Source of the DNA: JAJUFS01 sp036381175
GTDB taxonomy: Bacteria > Pseudomonadota > Gammaproteobacteria > Natronospirales > JAJUFS01
Length of the DNA: 64,000 bases
Assembly (NCBI GenBank): GCA_036381175.1
Contig: DASVDI010000044.1
Location: 16,360 to 80,359 of the forward strand
Direction: 5' to 3'
In this document: positions 57,974-64,000 of the stretch, one piece after another
Layout: every line of letters starts with the position of its first letter
Numbering within the stretch: position 1 is the stretch's first letter
The notes under the pieces: generated by a model
The model's database searches: none
What the model was told of the DNA's origin: nothing
Seen by the model: the letters and a program-made list of their open reading frames with translations, nothing else
Program-made: the position numbers and the translations under genes

Positions 57974-58693
57974 ATGACGCGACACAAGATGATCGTGCGG
58001 CCGCACCGGCCACTCAGAAACGGCGTAATCTACACAGTGCTCGCGGTGCTGGTGATTGCCGTGATTGCCGGCGCGTTCGAGTTCGGCCGTCTGCGTGCAG
58101 GTTTCAATGCTGCGGAAGTCGAGCGCCGGCAGCAGCGTCGGGAAGATGAGCTTTCAACACTCACGCAACAGAACCGCGAGTTGCGCGAACGCATCGCGTT
58201 GCTTGAACGTTCGAGCGAAATTGATCGCGAAGCGCGTGAGCAGGTGCAGAACAATCTCTCCGCGATGCAGGACGAAGTGCTGGAATTGCGCGAGCAGCTC
58301 GCGTTTTATCGCGGCATCGTTTCACCGGAAGATGCGCAGGCCGGATTGCGCGTCCAGAGTTTCGAGTTGTACAGCGGTCCAGCGGAAGATCTTTACCATT
58401 TCCGCCTCGTGCTGATCCAGGCCATCAAGCATGACCGGCGCGCATCGGGCCGCGTTGACATCGTGGTGCACGGCGTGCGCGACGGTGCGCCTGCGAGCAT
58501 TCCGTTAAGTGAACTTGTGACGGATGACGTGGACGAAATGAAGTATTCGTTCAAGTATTTCCAGGATTTCGAAGGCGACCTTCGCCTGCCGGAAAATTTC
58601 ACGCCGGCGCGCGTGGATATCGCAATTCTTCCCGGCGGACGCGCTTCTGACGCGATTCGCCGGACTGTCGATTGGACTGAAGCCCGAAGCTGA
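57974..58693 (+). CDS. Membrane-anchored coiled-coil protein (DUF6776-like)
   Basis: 239 residues: one membrane helix (VIYTVLAVLVIAVIAGAFEF), a coiled coil of about 70 residues (LTQQNRELRERIALLERSSE and following), then a compact beta domain (LRVQSFELYSGPAEDLYHFR, GRVDIVVHGVRDGAPASIPL). It is a conserved gammaproteobacterial protein of unknown function that lies before bactofilin and erpA. The layout suggests a role at the envelope, perhaps alongside the bactofilin. The start could be ATG 57974 or 57986. Confidence 0.75.
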   Translation: MTRHKMIVRPHRPLRNGVIYTVLAVLVIAVIAGAFEFGRLRAGFNAAEVERRQQRREDELSTLTQQNRELRERIALLERSSEIDREAREQVQNNLSAMQDEVLELREQLAFYRGIVSPEDAQAGLRVQSFELYSGPAEDLYHFRLVLIQAIKHDRRASGRVDIVVHGVRDGAPASIPLSELVTDDVDEMKYSFKYFQDFEGDLRLPENFTPARVDIAILPGGRASDAIRRTVDWTEARS

Positions 58694-58722
58694 AAAGCGA
58701 ATGGCTGAATGGAGGTAACCCG

Positions 58723-59205
58723 ATGCTGGGTGGTGGCAACAAGCGCAAGACGCCGCACATGGACACACTCGTGGGACACAACACGAAAATTGTCGGCGAC
58801 ATTCATTTTGAAGAAGGCCTGCATGTTGATGGCCTGGTCGAAGGCAACATCAATGCACGCGATGCCGGTTCCCGGCTGTCGATCAGCGAACGCGGCCAGG
58901 TCCAGGGCGAAGTGCGCGTGCCGGTCGTCATGCTGAACGGCATGGTCAAGGGCGACGTTTATGCCGGCGAACGCATCGAGCTCGGCGTCAAGGCCAAGGT
59001 TGAAGGCAATGTGTATTACAACCTGATTCGCATGGAGGCCGGTGCGACGGTAAACGGCAAGCTGGTGCACAAGCCGGGCGGGCAGCCGATGCTGGCCCTG
59101 AAGCACGAAAACAATGCGGCGAAGAATGATGGGGTGCAGGACGGTTCAGGCGACAAGTCCGACGATTCTGAAGGCGACGCGAAAGATCGGCAGAGTGCGG
59201 GATGA
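58723..59205 (+). CDS. Bactofilin (polymer-forming cytoskeletal protein)
   Basis: 160 residues. The central part is a right-handed beta helix of short repeats: LVGHNTKIVGDIHFEEGLHV, GLVEGNINARDAG, GQVQGEVRVPVVMLNGMVKG, KAKVEGNVYYNLIRMEAGA. The C-terminal 40 residues are Asp/Ser/Lys-rich and disordered. Bactofilins form filaments without nucleotide and place wall enzymes or other proteins at the membrane. GGAGG precedes the ATG. It lies 29 bases after the coiled-coil membrane protein gene and 60 before erpA. Confidence 0.92.
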   Translation: MLGGGNKRKTPHMDTLVGHNTKIVGDIHFEEGLHVDGLVEGNINARDAGSRLSISERGQVQGEVRVPVVMLNGMVKGDVYAGERIELGVKAKVEGNVYYNLIRMEAGATVNGKLVHKPGGQPMLALKHENNAAKNDGVQDGSGDKSDDSEGDAKDRQSAG

Positions 59206-59265
59206 TTCTGGCCTCCTGGAACTGGTAAAATAGCAATAACCCATCATCTTCTGGTTTGAATAACG

Positions 59266-59637
59266 ATGAGCGTACAGACGCACAATCCGAAACAGGACGC
59301 CGCACCGGCTTCGCCGCTGCTGTTTACCGATGCCGCCGCCCACAAGGTGCGCGAGCTGATCGAGGAAGAGGCAAACGAAAGCCTGAAGCTGCGCGTGTTT
59401 GTCAGCGGCGGTGGCTGTTCCGGTTTCCAGTATGGATTCACTTTCGATGAAGAAGTCGCCGAGGGTGACACGCAGGTCGAAAATGGCGGCGTGGTGCTCC
59501 TGGTCGATCCGATGAGCTTCCAGTACCTGATGGGTGCGGAGATCGATTACAAGGAAGACCTGGAAGGCGCGCAGTTCGTCATTCGCAATCCGAACGCTTC
59601 CACCACCTGCGGTTGCGGTTCGTCGTTTTCGATCTGA
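59266..59637 (+). CDS. erpA: Iron-sulfur cluster insertion protein ErpA
   Basis: 123 residues of the A-type carrier family: one cysteine in FVSGGGCSGFQYGFTFDEE and two in NASTTCGCGSSFSI at the C-terminus. ErpA hands [4Fe-4S] clusters to apoproteins, among them enzymes of isoprenoid synthesis. The N-terminal Gln/Ala-rich extension is a little longer than in E. coli. A strong terminator follows. The erpA-anmK neighbourhood matches Pseudomonas. Confidence 0.94.
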   Translation: MSVQTHNPKQDAAPASPLLFTDAAAHKVRELIEEEANESLKLRVFVSGGGCSGFQYGFTFDEEVAEGDTQVENGGVVLLVDPMSFQYLMGAEIDYKEDLEGAQFVIRNPNASTTCGCGSSFSI

Positions 59638-59667
59638 AGATTTTCCAGTCCGTATGTAAAAAAAAAG

Positions 59668-59694
59668 GCGCCGCGATTTTCGCGGCGCTTTTTT
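59668..59694. terminator. Bidirectional terminator between erpA and anmK
   Basis: GCGCCGCG / CGCGGCGC, eight perfect pairs with a short loop, with nine A on the left and TTTTTT on the right, so it can end both convergent transcripts. Confidence 0.92.
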
Positions 59695-59720
59695 AATTCC
59701 TGGAAGTTAAGCGCAAGTAT

Positions 59721-60809
59721 TCAAGGCAGATATATCGCGCCCAATGACACAGCGCGTCCTGCGCCTGTCACTGCAGGAAGGTTTCCCGGCCGGCCTGCAA
59801 GCCGTTCGCGCGCGAGCCACGCGAAGGCTGCCGCTTCGACAAAATCCGCGTTCAATCCGTGCGAGTCCGTCACCTCCACCGGAATGCCGTGCAGTGCAAC
59901 CGTGAGCGCCTCGCGTAGTGTTCGGTTACGTGCGCCACCACCGCACAGGAGAACGCGGTTCGCATCACCGCGAAGCACCTCGCGTGCAATGCTTTCAACG
60001 GTCAGCGCGAGCAGCGTCGCCTGCACATCTTCCGGCGACACGCTTATACCGGCGAGATGTTGCAACAGCCATTGCCGGTTGAAATGTTCGCGCCCTGTGC
60101 TGCGTGGCGGCGCCTGGTGGAAGAAAGGGTCGGCCGACAATGCCGCGAGCAGTTCATCATTGACCTTGCCGGTCGCTGCCCATTCGCCGTCGCGATCGAA
60201 GTTCTCGCCCTTGCTGTGCTGTATCCACGCATCCATCAAGCCGTTGCCGGGACCAGTGTCGTAACCGGTAACCACCGGTCCAAGCCGCGTGATGTTGGCG
60301 ATGCCGCCGACGTTCACTATCACACGAAGTTCAGTGTCGTCTGCGAACATCGCGGCATGAAATGCCGGCACCAACGGCGCGCCTTGTCCGCCTGCCGCCA
60401 TGTCCATGCGGCGAAAATCCGCGACCACCGGAATGCCAGTGGCAGCAGCGATGCGATTGGCGTCGCCGAGTTGCCAGGTAAAGGCGGGATCGGCATCCGG
60501 CCTGTGACGGATGGTCTGGCCATGGCAGCCAATGGCGGAAACCTGGTCAGCGCGTGTTTTCGTTTTCGCCAGGAGATCTTGTGTCGCCGCAGCGTAAGCG
60601 AGGCCGAGCTGCGCGTCCGCCATGCCGATGGCGTCAATGCTGACGCCGTCGGGTTGTTCAATGAGGTTCTGGAGTGTGTCGCGAAGGTCTTTCGGGAAAG
60701 GCGTCGTCGTCGCGTGCGTGACGGATACGCCGGATGAGAAATCCACCAGTGCAGCATCGATGCCATCAAGGCTCGTGCCGGACATGAGCCCGATGAAAAC
60801 GTCGGGCAT
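59721..60809 (-). CDS. anmK: Anhydro-N-acetylmuramic acid kinase
   Basis: 362 residues of the ASKHA fold: FIGLMSGTSLDGIDAALVDF at the start, GCHGQTIRHRPD, VADFRRMDMAAGGQGAPLVP, VNVGGIANITRLG and YDTGPGNGLMDAWI, and the adenosine-binding LCGGGARNRTLREAL. It phosphorylates anhydro-MurNAc from recycled wall to MurNAc-6-phosphate. AGGAGGATCTC precedes the ATG. It follows the M23 peptidase gene by nine bases, so they are probably co-transcribed. Confidence 0.95.
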   Translation of the reverse strand: MPDVFIGLMSGTSLDGIDAALVDFSSGVSVTHATTTPFPKDLRDTLQNLIEQPDGVSIDAIGMADAQLGLAYAAATQDLLAKTKTRADQVSAIGCHGQTIRHRPDADPAFTWQLGDANRIAAATGIPVVADFRRMDMAAGGQGAPLVPAFHAAMFADDTELRVIVNVGGIANITRLGPVVTGYDTGPGNGLMDAWIQHSKGENFDRDGEWAATGKVNDELLAALSADPFFHQAPPRSTGREHFNRQWLLQHLAGISVSPEDVQATLLALTVESIAREVLRGDANRVLLCGGGARNRTLREALTVALHGIPVEVTDSHGLNADFVEAAAFAWLARERLAGRPGNLPAVTGAGRAVSLGAIYLP

Positions 60810-60818
60810 GAGATCCTC

Positions 60819-62159
60819 CTAGGGTGCGATCGCGACGCGCGTGCGCGGATCGAGCATTTCAAGCTGGTGCAGCAAGGGTTCGCTGACAGCCGCAAACCGG
60901 TCCATGTATTTTTCCGGCAGCGGCTCGGCGTCCGGCAATTTCACCGTGCGCGGATTGCGATGCACACCATTCACGAGAAATTCGTAATGCAGGTGCGCGG
61001 CCGTAGAAAGACCTGTGCTGCCGACATAACCGATAATCTGGCCCTGCTCGACCCTTTCGCCGTTCTTCACAACGCGACGGGAAAAATGCAGGTACTTCGT
61101 TACGTAGTTCAGGCCATGCTTGATGAACACGTGATTGCCGTTGTACTTGTCATACGCGGAGCGAATAACGCGGCCATCACCGGAAGCGTAAACGGGCGTG
61201 CCTTTCGGCGCGCGATAGTCGATACCGTTGTGCGGCTTCACGCGCTTGAGAATGGGATGATAGCGATTCGGGTTGAAGCCCGAACTCACGTAGGAAAAAT
61301 TCAGCGGTGCGCGCAGGAATGCCTTGCGCATCGGCATGCCATCGGGCGCGTAGTAGGCAGCGTTACCCTCGTCGTCCACGAAGCGAACAGCATTCAGTTC
61401 GCGGCCATCATTCATGAACGTCGCTGCCAGAATGTTGCCATCACGGATTTTCTCACCGTCGCGGTAGATTTCCTCATAGATGATTCGGAACTGATCACCC
61501 TCGCGAATATCCAGTGCGAAATCGATATCCCATGCGTAGATTTTCGCAAGGCTCATTATGAGTGCGTCGGAAAGTCCGGCGTCATAACCGGCCTGGTATA
61601 GCGACGAATGAATGACACCACTCGCGACCTTGACCTGGCGCTGCACGGGGAGTTCGGTTTCGATGAGCTTGAAACCGTCACCGTCGCGAACGATCTCAAT
61701 ACGTTGTTCGCCACCTGTGCGCGTCGTCAGTGAAAGCAGGTTGCCATGATCATTTACCGCTACCTGGATACGGTCACCGGGACGCAATGCGCGAAGGTGG
61801 CTGACCGATCCACCGAGCTGCATGATGGCGTGCAGGTCACCGGGCGGGATATTGTTACGCTCGAACAGGATGGCAAGCGAGTCGCCTTCCTTTACAACCA
61901 GCTCAAGATCGCGGCTTGGCTTAAGGTTCGTCGCTGTGTCACCGGAAATTTCTGCAAGCGGCGGTACTTCGAGCGCGCGAATATCTCCACCCGCGAAGCG
62001 TTCAATGTCTGTCTCCATCGAGCGTGCGGGATCGGATGAAACGCTGGCGAGAAATACACCCAGCACACAGGCGCAAATTGCAGCCGTGACATAATGGCGA
62101 TGCCAGGGACGGCGACGGCCGCGGCTGTTTTCATCCGGTGTCTTATAATCTGCTTTCAT
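60819..62159 (-). CDS. Peptidoglycan DD-metalloendopeptidase, M23 family (MepM-like)
   Basis: 446 residues. An N-terminal membrane anchor (VTAAICACVLGVFLASVSS) is followed by an OapA/LysM-like module (VVKEGDSLAILFERNNIPPG) and a helical linker; the M23 domain has the zinc ligands in VKPHNGIDYRAPKGTPVYAS and AAHLHYEFLVNG, plus GNHVFIKHGLNYVTKYLHFS. It cuts peptide cross-links in murein to let the wall grow. Located in the order M23-anmK on the minus strand, divergent from tyrS, as in Pseudomonas. The long N-terminus is usual for this subfamily. Confidence 0.93.
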   Translation of the reverse strand: MKADYKTPDENSRGRRRPWHRHYVTAAICACVLGVFLASVSSDPARSMETDIERFAGGDIRALEVPPLAEISGDTATNLKPSRDLELVVKEGDSLAILFERNNIPPGDLHAIMQLGGSVSHLRALRPGDRIQVAVNDHGNLLSLTTRTGGEQRIEIVRDGDGFKLIETELPVQRQVKVASGVIHSSLYQAGYDAGLSDALIMSLAKIYAWDIDFALDIREGDQFRIIYEEIYRDGEKIRDGNILAATFMNDGRELNAVRFVDDEGNAAYYAPDGMPMRKAFLRAPLNFSYVSSGFNPNRYHPILKRVKPHNGIDYRAPKGTPVYASGDGRVIRSAYDKYNGNHVFIKHGLNYVTKYLHFSRRVVKNGERVEQGQIIGYVGSTGLSTAAHLHYEFLVNGVHRNPRTVKLPDAEPLPEKYMDRFAAVSEPLLHQLEMLDPRTRVAIAP

Positions 62160-62315
62160 GTGCTAATGCGGTAGTTCCGCCCCTCGAAAATTCCGGGGTA
62201 AAGGTACCCGGAGGCTTATTGTCGGTCAATCTTGCACTAAGCAATTTTCCCGGGAAAACCGGCAATTACAGTTACTTTGTAACGCAACAATACAAGGATA
62301 GCAGGAGCATCCCTG

Positions 62316-63527
62316 ATGGTTTCCCCCCAAGCAACTCCCTCCGAAGCGCTGGAAATCCTGCGTCGTGGCGCAGATGAGATATTGGTCGAAAACGAGCTCG
62401 TCGAGCGGTTGAAGAGCGGCGCGCCTTTGCGCGTCAAAGCGGGCTTCGATCCGACCGCGCCCGATCTGCATCTTGGCCATACCGTGCTCATCAACAAGCT
62501 GCGCCAGTTTCAGGATCTGGGGCACGAGGTGATTTTCCTCATTGGTGATTTCACGGGAATGATCGGGGATCCGACCGGCAAGAATGCCACTCGTCCGCCG
62601 TTGACCCGGGAAGAGATCGAAGAAAACGCGAAGACTTACAAGGAGCAGATTTTCAAGATTCTCGACCCGAAAAAAACACGCATCGAATTCAACTCGAGAT
62701 GGATGAATGCCATCGGTGCGGCCGGCCTTGTCCAGCTTGCCGCCCGGCACACTGTGGCGCGCATGCTGGAACGCGACGATTTCTCGAAGCGTTACAAGGA
62801 AAACCGGCCCATTGCGATTCACGAGTTTCTGTACCCACTCGTGCAGGGGTACGACTCGGTCGCGTTGGAAGCCGATGTCGAGCTTGGCGGTACGGACCAG
62901 AAATTCAATTTGCTGGTAGGCCGGCAGTTGCAAGAACAGTATGGCCAGAAACCGCAGATCGTCCTGACCACGCCGTTGCTGGAAGGCCTGGATGGTGTGC
63001 AGAAAATGTCCAAGTCGCTGGGCAATTACATTGGCATCGCTGAGCCGGCTGACGAAATGTTCGGCAAGCTGATGTCTATCTCCGATGAGCTGATGTGGCG
63101 GTATTTCGAACTATTGTCGTTCCGGCCCCTGTCAGAAATTTGCGGATTCCGCGAGAAAGTGGAGCAAGGCACCAACCCGCGCGATATCAAGTTCCTGCTC
63201 GGCGTCGAGATCGTGGATCGCTTTCACGGCAGCGGGGTGGGCAACAAGGCGCGCGACAATTTCATAGCGCGCTTTCAGCAGGGCATGTTGCCGGATGATC
63301 TTAAAGAACTATCGGTCAAGGCTTCCGGACGTGGAATCGGCATCGCGCAACTGTTGAAAGAGGCTGGGCTCGTGAGTTCCGCTTCGGATGGCATGCGCAT
63401 GGTCCGGCAGGGCGCGGTAAAGATTGATGGCGAGAAGATCGCGGATCCGAAACTGGAGGTCGTCATCGGCACGCACGCCGTTTTCCAGGTCGGCAAACGG
63501 CGAGCGGCGCGTGTCGAGGTGAAGTAA
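62316..63527 (+). CDS. tyrS: Tyrosyl-tRNA synthetase
   Basis: 403 residues of the TyrZ-like type: the HIGH-like motif in FDPTAPDLHLGHTVLINKLR, FLIGDFTGMIGDPTGKN, the tyrosine pocket in ELGGTDQKFNLLVGRQLQ and the KMSKS loop in GVQKMSKSLGNYIGIAE. A C-terminal S4 RNA-binding domain closes the protein (DGMRMVRQGAVKIDGEKI). AGGAG precedes ATG 62316. No tyrosine T-box is visible in the 156-base leader. It lies directly upstream of the rRNA operon. Confidence 0.95.
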   Translation: MVSPQATPSEALEILRRGADEILVENELVERLKSGAPLRVKAGFDPTAPDLHLGHTVLINKLRQFQDLGHEVIFLIGDFTGMIGDPTGKNATRPPLTREEIEENAKTYKEQIFKILDPKKTRIEFNSRWMNAIGAAGLVQLAARHTVARMLERDDFSKRYKENRPIAIHEFLYPLVQGYDSVALEADVELGGTDQKFNLLVGRQLQEQYGQKPQIVLTTPLLEGLDGVQKMSKSLGNYIGIAEPADEMFGKLMSISDELMWRYFELLSFRPLSEICGFREKVEQGTNPRDIKFLLGVEIVDRFHGSGVGNKARDNFIARFQQGMLPDDLKELSVKASGRGIGIAQLLKEAGLVSSASDGMRMVRQGAVKIDGEKIADPKLEVVIGTHAVFQVGKRRAARVEVK

Positions 63528-63541
63528 GTCTTGTTTTATTG

Positions 63542-63577
63542 GGTGATTTCACCTCAGTGTGTGGCCATGAAATCACC
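63542..63577 (+). other. Hairpin downstream of tyrS
   Basis: A perfect 10-bp stem GGTGATTTCA / TGAAATCACC with a 16-base loop, 14 bases after the tyrS stop. It lacks a T run downstream, so it may be a weak terminator, an mRNA 3' end stabiliser, or an operator-like palindrome. Confidence 0.5.
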
Positions 63578-63615
63578 AACCGAAACGAAACCGTCAAAAA
63601 TCATCCGCCAAGGTG

Positions 63616-63643
63616 TTGACGTTCCCGCCTGACCCCCTATAAT
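63616..63643 (+). promoter_or_regulatory. rRNA operon promoter P1
   Basis: -35 TTGACG and a perfect -10 TATAAT with a 16-base spacer, followed by the GC-rich discriminator GCGCACC typical of stringently controlled rRNA promoters. It lies about 285 bases before the 16S gene. Confidence 0.85.
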
Positions 63644-63722
63644 GCGCACCTCTCGCATGGATGCGAACGCTGTAAAGCGGGGCGCTTGACCCGGAGCCGG
63701 AAACAAAATTTCCCGCCGGGGA

Positions 63723-63750
63723 TTGACAGGAAGCCAGCCTCGCGTAGAAT
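63723..63750 (+). promoter_or_regulatory. rRNA operon promoter P2
   Basis: A perfect -35 TTGACA and -10 TAGAAT with a 16-base spacer, located about 80 bases after P1 in the same orientation. The discriminator GGTCCGTC is less GC-rich than at P1. Confidence 0.8.
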
Positions 63751-63783
63751 GGTCCGTCTGCCTGGGGCGCAACAATTTCCAGG

Positions 63784-63824
63784 CCGCTCTTTAAAAACTG
63801 AATCAAGTGACTTGTGTGGGCGCT
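63784..63824 (+). promoter_or_regulatory. rRNA antitermination leader (boxA and boxC)
   Basis: CCGCTCTTTAAAAA matches boxA (consensus TGCTCTTTAACA) and CTTGTGTGGGCGCTC matches boxC (TGTGTGGGCACT). They lie in the usual order between P2 and the 16S gene and should load the Nus antitermination complex. Confidence 0.85.
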
Positions 63825-63927
63825 CGGATCGTAGGGTTGCAGTCGCAACAAAACGATCAAAGAGTGACCATATAGAGCCCAAGAATGAAACAGTTGTTCT
63901 TGAGTTCTGGACACTCTCTTTAGTTAT

Positions 63928-64000
63928 AAACTGAAGAGTTTGATCCTGGCTCAGATTGAACGCTGGCGGCATGCCTAACACATGCAAGTCGAACGGCAGC
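63928..64000 (+). rRNA. rrs: 16S ribosomal RNA, 5' end (continues beyond the window)
   Basis: GAAGAGTTTGATCCTGGCTC, followed by the bacterial 16S start (AGATTGAACGCTGGCGGCATGC and so on), is the universal 27F primer region. The mature 5' end is placed by comparison with E. coli (AAATTGAAGAGTTTGAT). GGCATGCCTAACACATGCAA is typical of gammaproteobacteria. Only about 73 bases are present. Confidence 0.98.

Overview
The window reads as one contiguous stretch of chromosome from a GC-rich gammaproteobacterium. Three blocks keep a gene order I recall from Pseudomonas: tonB-yqgE-ruvX-pyrB next to gshB-pilGHIJ-chpA, ampD-ampE, and erpA-anmK-M23 peptidase-tyrS-16S rRNA. Isolated differences from Pseudomonas (no pilK/chpB, a pyrK-like gene, a flavinylation trio) suggest a deeper gammaproteobacterial lineage, but the genus cannot be named from this sequence. 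There are no phage genes, transposases or CRISPR arrays. The only mobile-looking DNA is a set of short palindromic intergenic repeats.

Layout. 1-5.6 kb: a truncated YafY-type regulator, a cupin, a secreted EF-hand protein, a histone-H1-like basic protein, a hemolysin III/PAQR membrane protein, and a beta-propeller lipoprotein gene broken by a one-base frameshift. 5.6-15.8 kb: DEAD-box helicase deaD, a lipoprotein of the phospholipase D family overlapping an outer-membrane barrel gene, a DUF1579-like domain fused to a long Lys/Ala histone-like tail, an AI-2E-type permease, a quinone-oxidoreductase-like enzyme and two uncharacterised proteins. 15.9-20.6 kb: two adjacent c-di-GMP genes (GGDEF; MASE1-GGDEF-EAL), a small acidic protein and a rhomboid protease. 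20.7-27.8 kb: greB, then a phosphoribosyltransferase, an erythromycin-esterase-like protein, Hsp20 and Lon on one strand (a probable stress module), and two divergent YceI proteins.

27.9-34.6 kb is one tight minus-strand run of nine genes, mostly overlapping by 1-4 bases: gshB, apbE, a NusG-domain-II protein, a Gx-type transporter, tonB, yqgE, ruvX, pyrB and a pyrK-like electron-transfer gene. 34.9-44.9 kb is the Pil-Chp chemosensory cluster for twitching motility (pilG, pilH, pilI, pilJ, chpA and a CheW protein with a duplicated acidic tail). 44.9-48.5 kb: rsmE-bioA against ampD-ampE. 48.5-55.0 kb: a B12 uptake and activation region (btuF; btuB plus a PduO-type adenosyltransferase behind a cobalamin riboswitch; btuC-btuD), interrupted by an inositol-monophosphatase-family gene. 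55.1-59.6 kb: rppH, bfd-bfr with a Fur-like box, a 2-Cys peroxiredoxin, hemJ, a coiled-coil membrane protein, a bactofilin and erpA. 59.7-64 kb: anmK, an M23 endopeptidase, tyrS, tandem rRNA promoters with boxA and boxC signals, and the first bases of 16S rRNA.

The most notable patterns are: short dispersed repeats sit in seven of ten gaps between convergent genes and in no other gap, sometimes supplying the stop codons; the phosphoribosyltransferase/esterase/Hsp20/Lon cluster, which resembles a split version of a mycobacterial dormancy locus; a flavin-transfer trio inserted in the gshB-tonB operon; and three separate proteins carrying histone-like basic tails. No database search was possible, so family assignments rest on motif recognition.
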